A stretch of 7,051 nucleotides of DNA, taken from Chloroflexia bacterium (GTDB lineage Bacteria; Chloroflexota; Chloroflexia; Thermobaculales; Thermobaculaceae). The stretch spans positions 1 to 7,051 of the forward strand of contig JACDAU010000485.1 of the NCBI GenBank assembly GCA_013695265.1, read 5' to 3'. Positions 1-4,547 of the stretch are shown in pieces. Every line of letters begins with the position of its first letter. Position 1 is the stretch's first letter. The position numbers were made by a program, and so were the translations under genes. Below the pieces are notes generated by a model. That model was given only the letters and a program-made list of their open reading frames with translations, was not told the origin of the DNA and searched no databases.

Positions 1-374
1 GTCTCGATTTCTACGCGCGCATCCTGTGGCAGCGCCGAGACCCCGATGGTGGTCCGCGCGGGCGGGTCTGACGGGAAGAACGTTCTGTAGACCTCGTTGA
101 ACGCGCCAAAGTCCGACATGTCGGCCAGGTAACAGGTGTTCTTTATCGCGAGGTCGAGGCCGGACCCAGCGGCTTTCAGCACCGCGCTCACGTTTTCGAG
201 TACCTGTCGCGTCTGCTCGTTGATGCCTCCGTCGACCATCGTGCCGCTTTCGGGATTCAGGCCGATCTGCCCGCTCGTGTACACAAAGGCACCGACGACT
301 AGCGCTTGCGAGTATGCCGCCACCGCCTGAGGCGCGGTGTCTGTCGTGACGACCATTCTTTGATGGCTGGGCAT
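1..374 (-). CDS. ridA: RidA family enamine/imine deaminase (3' end cut by window edge)
   Basis: RidA proteins hydrolyse reactive enamine/imine intermediates such as 2-aminoacrylate, released by PLP enzymes, to keto acids and ammonia in the cytosol. The 124 visible residues cover nearly the whole family length (about 125-130), so only the last few residues are missing. Seen: the N-terminal TDTAPQAVAAYSQA motif (residues 11-24), YTSGQIGLNP (32-41), the NEQTRQVLENV helix (52-62), and the C-terminal PARTTIGV...LP...VEIE block with R107 and E122, equivalent to the substrate-binding Arg and the Glu of archetypal RidA. A Thr sits where E. coli RidA has Cys107. The start at 372-374 is chosen because AAGGAG lies 6 nt upstream. 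A second in-frame ATG (354-356) would also fit the family, but it lacks such a site. The gene follows lysA by 15 nt, so it is probably the third gene of the folB-lysA-ridA operon. Confidence 0.93.
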   Translation of the reverse strand, partial: MPSHQRMVVTTDTAPQAVAAYSQALVVGAFVYTSGQIGLNPESGTMVDGGINEQTRQVLENVSAVLKAAGSGLDLAIKNTCYLADMSDFGAFNEVYRTFFPSDPPARTTIGVSALPQDARVEIE

Positions 375-380
375 TGACTA

Positions 381-386
381 CTCCTT
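381..386 (-). promoter_or_regulatory. Shine-Dalgarno of ridA
   Basis: AAGGAG on the minus strand lies 6 nt upstream of the ATG at 372-374. It is in the 15-nt lysA-ridA gap and decides in favour of the longer ridA start. Confidence 0.7.
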
Positions 387-389
387 GCT

Positions 390-1637
390 TCAGAGACCCA
401 TCTCAGGGGCCATGATCTCCTCGTGACTTTGTCTCCGCCGCACGAGCCGCGCCTCGGCGCCGTCGACGAGTACCTCGGCTGGGCGCGGCCTGCCGTTGTA
501 TTCACTTGCCATCGAGAAGCCATAAGCGCCGGCATCGAGGATCGCCAGCAGTTCGCCGGGTTGAACGTCCGGCGCCATGGCCTCAAAGGAAAGCACATCC
601 GTTGATTCGCACACGGGGCCCACCACCTCGGCCCGGGTGTTACGGGAGTTCTCGCGCACGGCGACCACTTTGTGTTGTGCGCGATAAAGAGCCGGCCGAA
701 GCAGGGCGTTCATCCCACCGTCCACAATGATAAACGCGTGCGCACCGTTCCGTTTTCGGTACAGGACCCGAACGATGAGGACTCCTGCCGTGCCCACCAA
801 CCAGCGCCCTGGCTCTGTGAGCACGACGAGTCCGAGCGGGCGCAGCATGGGCTCGATCTCAGTCGCGAGCTGACCGGGAGTGTCTGGCTGCTCGTCGCCG
901 TACGGGATGGGATACCCGCCGCCGATGTCGATGTGCCGCAGGGTGTGCCCGCGTTCGAGAAGCTTGGAGGCGAGGGCCGCGAGGCCCTGGGTTGCCTCGA
1001 CGACGGGGGAGAGATCCGTCATCTGCGAGCCGATGTGCATTCCCACGCCCTCCGCGCGTAGCCCTGGCAGAGTGGCCGCTAATGCGTAATGGTCCGAAGC
1101 ATCGGCGATGGGAACGCCGAACTTGGTAGAGGCAAGTCCGGTTGTGATGAATGGATGGGTGTGAGCATTCACGTCCGGGTTCACCCGAAGTGCGAAGCGC
1201 GCGACGGCGCCTCGCTCGGCGGCAACTGCCGAGAGGAGGCGTAGCTCGCCCTCGCTTTCCACGCTGAAGCAACCGATTCCGGCGGTGAGTGCGTCTTCCA
1301 TCTCCGAGCGCGACTTCCCTGCGCCAGCAAAAACGATCTGCTCCGGTTGGAATCCCGCTTGGAGGGCGCGGGCCAGCTCGCCACCAGATGTGACATCCGC
1401 TCCAGCCCTCAGGCCCGCGAGGAGTGAGCAAACGGACAAGTTCGGGTTCGCCTTGACGGAATAACAGATTCGATGCGGGAGTCTGTCGAACGCTCGATCC
1501 ATCTCGTGGTAGGCTCCACGGATCGCATCGGCGGAGTAGACGTATGTTGGGGTTCCAAAGCGATCGGCGATCTCCGAGAGAGCCACGCCGTCACACCGCA
1601 ACGTACCTTTGCCGTACGCAAACGGACGTTTAGCCAT
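390..1637 (-). CDS. lysA: Diaminopimelate decarboxylase
   Basis: This PLP-dependent fold-III enzyme decarboxylates meso-2,6-diaminopimelate to L-lysine, the last step of lysine synthesis. Its 415 residues are the normal LysA length. Seen in order: the start motif FAYGKGTL...GTPTYVYS (6-35), the PLP-lysine motif YSVKANP (K62), a barrel with RVNPD (151-155), HTH (159-161), KFG (172-174) and HIGSQ (201-205), the phosphate-binding IDIGGGYPIPYG (236-247), EPGR (275-278), then the second domain with the active-site CESTD (C343, E344) and DAGAYGFSMASEYNGRPRPAEVLV, with Y372 and Y380. The C-terminal RRRQSHEEI block matches the usual LysA end. The ATG at 1635-1637 overlaps the folB stop by 8 bp, and the only purine-rich stretch (GGAG) directly abuts the ATG. 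Translation is therefore probably coupled to folB. Related ornithine or carboxynorspermidine decarboxylases are less likely because the CESTD and EYN motifs are LysA-like. Confidence 0.96.
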   Translation of the reverse strand: MAKRPFAYGKGTLRCDGVALSEIADRFGTPTYVYSADAIRGAYHEMDRAFDRLPHRICYSVKANPNLSVCSLLAGLRAGADVTSGGELARALQAGFQPEQIVFAGAGKSRSEMEDALTAGIGCFSVESEGELRLLSAVAAERGAVARFALRVNPDVNAHTHPFITTGLASTKFGVPIADASDHYALAATLPGLRAEGVGMHIGSQMTDLSPVVEATQGLAALASKLLERGHTLRHIDIGGGYPIPYGDEQPDTPGQLATEIEPMLRPLGLVVLTEPGRWLVGTAGVLIVRVLYRKRNGAHAFIIVDGGMNALLRPALYRAQHKVVAVRENSRNTRAEVVGPVCESTDVLSFEAMAPDVQPGELLAILDAGAYGFSMASEYNGRPRPAEVLVDGAEARLVRRRQSHEEIMAPEMGL

Positions 1638-2022
1638 CTCCGTCGAATCGCGCAGCCACTCGCGTTATCTCGACCGTCGCCTCTGTCAGGATGCTGCCCG
1701 TGATAGGAACGCCTGGTTTATGGACGCGCACGCGCGCCCATCGCGCTCCGTCGTGACGCAATGCGGATGCGGCGATCCGCTCCGCCACGGCCTCCAGCAG
1801 GTTCAACGGCGGACCTTCCAGGATCCGTTTCGTTTCCCCGTACAACTCGCCGTAATCGATCGTGTGGGCAAGGTCGTCGGACTTGCCCGCCGTGCGCAGG
1901 TCCGCGCCGACCTCGAGGTCGACGACGAAGCGTTGACCGAGAAAACGTTCCTCCGGTCTCGCACCGTGGTACCCATAGAAGGTCATTCCCCGAAGGATGA
2001 TGCGGTCGTTGTCGGTGTTCAC
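1630..2022 (-). CDS. folB: Dihydroneopterin aldolase
   Basis: FolB converts 7,8-dihydroneopterin to 6-hydroxymethyl-7,8-dihydropterin and glycolaldehyde in folate synthesis. It usually forms an octamer. The 130 residues show the full family: the IILRGMTFYGYHGA opening (8-21), catalytic E25 (equivalent to Glu22 of the S. aureus enzyme), GQRFVVDLEV (29-38), the SDDLAHTIDYGELY block with Y57 (equivalent to Tyr54), NLLEAVAERIA (74-84), and VRVHKPGVPITG with catalytic K102 (equivalent to Lys100). The start is GTG at 2020-2022. The only other close start, M13, would cut into the conserved first strand. No Shine-Dalgarno precedes the GTG, and a -10 element ends 7 nt upstream, so the mRNA is probably leaderless. 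It is the first gene of the minus-strand operon. The folate genes folP and folK are not in this window. Confidence 0.95.
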   Translation of the reverse strand: MNTDNDRIILRGMTFYGYHGARPEERFLGQRFVVDLEVGADLRTAGKSDDLAHTIDYGELYGETKRILEGPPLNLLEAVAERIAASALRHDGARWARVRVHKPGVPITGSILTEATVEITRVAARFDGDG

Positions 2023-2029
2023 GAGCCGC

Positions 2030-2059
2030 AGTGTAACTGAGGGCAGTGAGGACGGTCAA
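2030..2059 (-). promoter_or_regulatory. Probable sigma70-type promoter of folB-lysA-ridA
   Basis: On the minus strand, TTGACC (2054-2059, 5 of 6 consensus bases) and TACACT (2030-2035, 4 of 6) are separated by 18 nt. Seven nt separate the -10 box from the folB GTG, so initiation would fall at or beside the start codon, giving a leaderless mRNA. The absence of a Shine-Dalgarno upstream of folB agrees with this. Confidence 0.55.
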
Positions 2060-2071
2060 ATCGGCCTATTC

Positions 2072-2080
2072 TGCTATACT
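2072..2080 (+). promoter_or_regulatory. Possible extended -10 promoter of the GNAT gene
   Basis: TGCTATACT reads as an extended -10 (TGn followed by TATACT, 5 of 6 consensus bases). No good -35 is visible at 16-18 nt spacing. Initiation near 2087-2088 would place the GTG at 2091 almost at the mRNA 5' end and would exclude the upstream GTG at 2046 as the start. The element lies back to back with the folB promoter. Confidence 0.4.
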
Positions 2081-2090
2081 CACGGCACCA

Positions 2091-2882
2091 GTGGACTATG
2101 AGATACGAATGTTGAGTACCGTCGAAGAGTTCAGGGCGCACGAGCGGCTGCAGCGAGAGATTTGGGGCTCGGATAAAATCGACGTGCCGGCGAACCTCCT
2201 CACGGCTAGCGCACGACATGGTGCCGTGCTCCTCGGCGCGTTCGTCGAGCGTCGAATGATCGGCATTCTCTATGGATTCCCAGCGCTTACGGACGGGCGC
2301 GTCCACCACCACTCGCACATGCTCGGCGTTCTTGCGCCGTATCGCCGCCTCGGCATCGGCCTGGCGCTCAAGCTGCGGCAGCGTGAGATTGTACGCGCGC
2401 AGGGGCTGGACGAGATCACGTGGACGGTCGACCCACTGGAAGTCGGAAACAATTTGTTCAACTTCGGTCGCCTCGGCGTGGTGTGCGACACGTACATCGT
2501 AGATGCCTACGGTGAGATGGTGGATGCGCTGAACCGGGGTTTGCCTTCGGACCGGTTGGAAGTGCGCTGGATGGCGCGGGAGGGAGATCTTTCTGCACCA
2601 ACCGGTGCATCCCCGGCAGCAACCGTGATCACCGCCGCAGAGTGGCGGCGGGATGGATTGCCCGAGCCGCGTCGACTGGCCACGCTTGCGGGCGTCGAGT
2701 GCCACATCGCGGCACCCCGAGATTATCGCGCCGTTCAGCGTGCAGATCCTGATCTGGCACTGCGATGGCGGCTCCACCTCCGACAGGTCTTTGCCGAGGC
2801 GTTCGAGGCCGGGTACATTCTGACGGGCTGCGTGGAACAGACTGGACTTGGTTGGTACATTGTGTCGAAACCAGGAGTGTAG
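2091..2882 (+). CDS. GNAT superfamily acyltransferase, COG3375-like, substrate unknown
   Basis: This is a predicted cytosolic acyl-CoA-dependent N-acyltransferase of about 263 residues. Seen: an N-terminal EIRMLSTVEEF...LQREIWG helix (4-26), the GNAT core strands VLLGAFVERRMIGILYGF (46-63), HHSHMLGVLAPYRRLGIGLAL (73-93) with the acetyl-CoA pyrophosphate loop R85-R86-L-G-I-G90, then the distinctive block ITWTVDPLE...NLFNFGRLG (109-129), DTYIVDAYGEM (133-143) and LNRGLPSDRLEVRW (147-160). That second block is what I recall from the uncharacterised COG3375 proteins. Relatives next to N-acylamino-acid racemases have been linked to D-amino-acid acylation, but no racemase is visible here, so the substrate stays open. 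The GTG at 2091 is chosen because the family usually starts just before the EIR segment. GTG 2046 (278 aa) and ATG 2109 (257 aa) are in-frame alternatives, and none has a clear Shine-Dalgarno. The gene diverges from folB and converges on the kinase-phosphatase gene. Confidence 0.82.
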   Translation: MDYEIRMLSTVEEFRAHERLQREIWGSDKIDVPANLLTASARHGAVLLGAFVERRMIGILYGFPALTDGRVHHHSHMLGVLAPYRRLGIGLALKLRQREIVRAQGLDEITWTVDPLEVGNNLFNFGRLGVVCDTYIVDAYGEMVDALNRGLPSDRLEVRWMAREGDLSAPTGASPAATVITAAEWRRDGLPEPRRLATLAGVECHIAAPRDYRAVQRADPDLALRWRLHLRQVFAEAFEAGYILTGCVEQTGLGWYIVSKPGV

Positions 2883-2901
2883 CCGGACCGTGCACGTTCG
2901 G
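2883..2901. terminator. Weak hairpin between converging genes
   Basis: CCGGAC (2883-2888) can pair with GTTCGG (2896-2901) around a 7-nt loop, with one G-T pair. It begins right after the GNAT stop codon, in the 39-nt gap before the stop of the opposing gene. No T-tract follows on either strand, so intrinsic termination is doubtful. Confidence 0.2.
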
Positions 2902-2921
2902 AGAGACGGCGCCGCAGTGCA

Positions 2922-4244
2922 TTAGCCGGAGTTGGTCTCGGTGTCGGCGTCGTCTGCTGCGAGCGCGCTCCCCAATGGCCCCTGGTGGTAGGTGCGCCCG
3001 GCGCGCACGTGCACGAATCCGATCTCCGGATAGCGTAGCGCCGTCAGCCGGCCGCCGAAGACGCATCCCTGGTCGATGTTCACAGTCTTGCGAAAGGGCA
3101 CAGGCTTTGGCACCGGTGTATGTCCATACACAATGTAAGCGTTGCCTCGGTAGTCCGCTGCCCAGTCGCGGCGCACGGGCCACCCGTCAGGCGTCTTTTC
3201 TCCGGTTACGTCACCATACAGCGTGAACGCCTGGATGCTCTTGGAGACCTTGCCGATCATCTCCTGTTTAATCCCCGCATGCACAACAATCAGCCTGCCC
3301 CCGTCGAGCATCAGATATGGTGGCGCCTCGGTAACCATCTGCAGAATGGCGGCCTGGAGGGCGCTGCGCTCGGGCTGGGGCAGGGCGTCCATCTGCTCAA
3401 TGCTCGCGGCCAGTCCGTTAGTCGTATTGACCTGCCGCCCCTGGAGATAGCGCATCAACTTGTTGTCGTGGTTGCCCGGTACGAAGAGCGCCTTGCCTTC
3501 TGCGTGCAGCCGTATCCAGAGCTTGAAGCAGGCTGGCACGTCGGGACCGCGGTCCGCCAGATCGCCGAGGGAAATCAGCGTCCGCCCCTCTGGATGACTC
3601 CAGCTCTCCCCGTCCCGTCGCCACCCGAGCCGTGCCAGCAGTTCCGTCAGCTCGTCATAGCAGCCGTGGACATCGCCCACGATGTCGTATGGCGGCGCAA
3701 CGGATGATCGGACATCGGCGCCCAGCCGCACCACCACCGTCGTCTCAGCCTCGTGTAGGCGCAGCACATGGGTGGTGTCCCAGCCCTCGCGCCCAATATC
3801 TGCCCTCGCCTTTTCCAACGCCGCCTGCTGGGACACGAGCACGACATCTGGTACCTGCCGAACGCGTCGGGCGTTCCGTTTACGACGCACGTCCAGGGAT
3901 ACAGGAAAGACAATCGCAACCGCCGGGTAGCTGTGCGAGTGCGCCAGGTCCAGCAGCTTTCGCCGCGTGCCTGCGTCCAGTGCGGTGGAATCGGCCACGA
4001 TCGTCTTCCGTAGCTCCATGCGCTTCGCAATCAGGAAGTAAAAGAGCTCGAAGGCCTGCTTACTATATGCTTGTACCTCCTCGCGGTCGCCGACGAGGGC
4101 GCGACACCGGTCTGTAGAGACGATCTCCGTCGGGGAGAAGCAGCGCGCGGCCCAGGTGCTCTTGCCCGCACCGCTCGCTCCGACGAGCACGACGAGGTGC
4201 GGACCGCGCAAGGGTATACTCAGAGGATCTGTGGATGCATCCAC
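2922..4244 (-). CDS. Two-domain polynucleotide kinase-phosphatase, Pnkp-like without ligase domain
   Basis: Bacterial Pnkp heals broken RNA or DNA ends by phosphorylating the 5'-OH and removing 3' phosphate or 2',3'-cyclic phosphate. This 440-residue protein has the first two Pnkp modules. The kinase spans about 15-180: P-loop GASGAGKST (22-30), STDRCR with D45 and R48, AFELFYFL (64-71), and the lid RNARRVRQVP (123-132). The calcineurin-type phosphatase spans about 185-400: GDVHG (D191, H193), GDLADRG (D228, D231, R232), GNHD (N258, H259), VVHAG (H322), YGHTP (H375) and NIDQG (D390). Spacing agrees closely with the essential residues I recall for Clostridium thermocellum Pnkp (D187, H189, D233, N263, H323, H376, D392). 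The C-terminal adenylyltransferase (ligase) domain of full-length Pnkp (about 870 aa) is absent, and no Hen1 methyltransferase gene is adjacent. The start is GTG at 4242-4244: an in-frame TAG lies 6 nt upstream and no Shine-Dalgarno is visible. An RNA, DNA or small-molecule substrate cannot be decided from sequence. Confidence 0.85.
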   Translation of the reverse strand: MDASTDPLSIPLRGPHLVVLVGASGAGKSTWAARCFSPTEIVSTDRCRALVGDREEVQAYSKQAFELFYFLIAKRMELRKTIVADSTALDAGTRRKLLDLAHSHSYPAVAIVFPVSLDVRRKRNARRVRQVPDVVLVSQQAALEKARADIGREGWDTTHVLRLHEAETTVVVRLGADVRSSVAPPYDIVGDVHGCYDELTELLARLGWRRDGESWSHPEGRTLISLGDLADRGPDVPACFKLWIRLHAEGKALFVPGNHDNKLMRYLQGRQVNTTNGLAASIEQMDALPQPERSALQAAILQMVTEAPPYLMLDGGRLIVVHAGIKQEMIGKVSKSIQAFTLYGDVTGEKTPDGWPVRRDWAADYRGNAYIVYGHTPVPKPVPFRKTVNIDQGCVFGGRLTALRYPEIGFVHVRAGRTYHQGPLGSALAADDADTETNSG

Positions 4245-4245
4245 A
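4230..4245. repeat. Perfect 16-bp palindrome over the kinase-phosphatase start codon
   Basis: TGTGGATGCATCCACA equals its own reverse complement over all 16 bases, and symmetry stops immediately outside. It covers the GTG start at 4242-4244 and the first codons of the minus-strand gene. It could be an operator for a dimeric regulator, or a translation-blocking fold in the mRNA, but the central ATGCAT leaves little room for an RNA loop. Function is inferred only. Confidence 0.4.
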
Positions 4246-4282
4246 AGCTAGTGCGGCGCTGCAAACACGGCGCGTCGTTGAG

Positions 4283-4300
4283 TGCCGACGAGCATCGGCA
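4283..4300. repeat. Short inverted repeat (hairpin or operator candidate)
   Basis: TGCCGA (4283-4288) and TCGGCA (4295-4300) form a 6-bp inverted repeat around 6 nt. It lies about 40 nt upstream of the kinase-phosphatase start. Repeats this short are common by chance in GC-rich DNA. Confidence 0.25.
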
Positions 4301-4502
4301 TCCGAGTTAAGGCAAGGCGACCGGTTTGCATCACTGTTAGTACCGCCTCAGGGTTATACATTCGACGCGGCCAACCGATTGTCCGGACGGGCGAAACAGA
4401 CCGCAGTGTCCATTGGATTCTCACTGGTCTGGAGCACATTCTACCATGGCTCTCAGGTGCGCTGGTCCCTGCGGACAGGCCAGCGGTCATTGCGTGCATC
4501 GG

Positions 4503-4508
4503 TATAAT
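4503..4508 (+). promoter_or_regulatory. Probable -10 element of the otsA-otsB promoter
   Basis: A full-consensus TATAAT lies 39 nt upstream of the otsA ATG. Initiation about 7 nt downstream (near 4515) would leave a leader of about 33 nt holding the ribosome site. No -35 resembling TTGACA is present at 16-18 nt spacing, so the promoter may be activator-dependent, may use another sigma factor, or the match may be chance. Confidence 0.4.
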
Positions 4509-4537
4509 CAAGCGAGTGAAACGGTGATCACACGATT

Positions 4538-4542
4538 GGGAG
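4538..4542 (+). promoter_or_regulatory. Shine-Dalgarno deciding the otsA start
   Basis: GGGAG lies 5 nt upstream of the ATG at 4548-4550. It supports this start over the in-frame ATG at 4413, the GTG at 4524 and the second ATG at 4554. Confidence 0.6.
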
Positions 4543-4547
4543 ATGGT

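Larger units (their letters stand above)
4245..4547. other. Intergenic region between divergent kinase-phosphatase and otsA
   Basis: This 303-nt stretch separates the minus-strand kinase-phosphatase gene from plus-strand otsA. It holds a small inverted repeat near 4283-4300, a consensus -10 at 4503-4508 and the otsA ribosome site. Open frames cross it on both strands (for example 4282-4527 plus and 4248-4511 minus), but their translations show no recognisable domain. The longer upstream reading of otsA from 4413 adds a Cys/His-rich 45-residue stretch unlike the GT20 family. No good promoter for the minus-strand gene could be identified. Confidence 0.6.

Noticed and set aside
2019..2777. Long minus-strand open frame of 252 codons opposite the GNAT gene
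   Set aside because: The plus-strand GNAT reading has clear family motifs; the antisense translation is rich in Arg, Pro and Cys without any domain, and so is a shadow.
2629..3226. Antisense and sense open frames across the GNAT/kinase-phosphatase junction
   Set aside because: They run across two real genes in other frames and have low-complexity, Arg/Ala-rich translations.
4215..4220. TATACT on the plus strand beside the palindrome
   Set aside because: It lies within the kinase-phosphatase coding region, with no -35 upstream and no gene start at a suitable distance.
4325..4360. Possible promoter TTTGCA ... TATACA
   Set aside because: The spacing of about 24 nt between boxes is too long for a standard sigma70 promoter.
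4248..4511. Minus-strand open frame of 87 codons upstream of the kinase-phosphatase gene
   Set aside because: No recognisable motif and no ribosome site seen; GC-rich DNA often leaves such frames open by chance.
4282..4527. Plus-strand open frame of 81 codons before otsA
   Set aside because: GTG start without a ribosome site, no domain, and it overlaps the putative promoter.
4413..4547. N-terminal 45-residue extension of OtsA from ATG 4413
   Set aside because: The added residues are Cys/His-rich and unlike GT20, the probable TATAAT at 4503-4508 lies inside them, and a Shine-Dalgarno supports ATG 4548.
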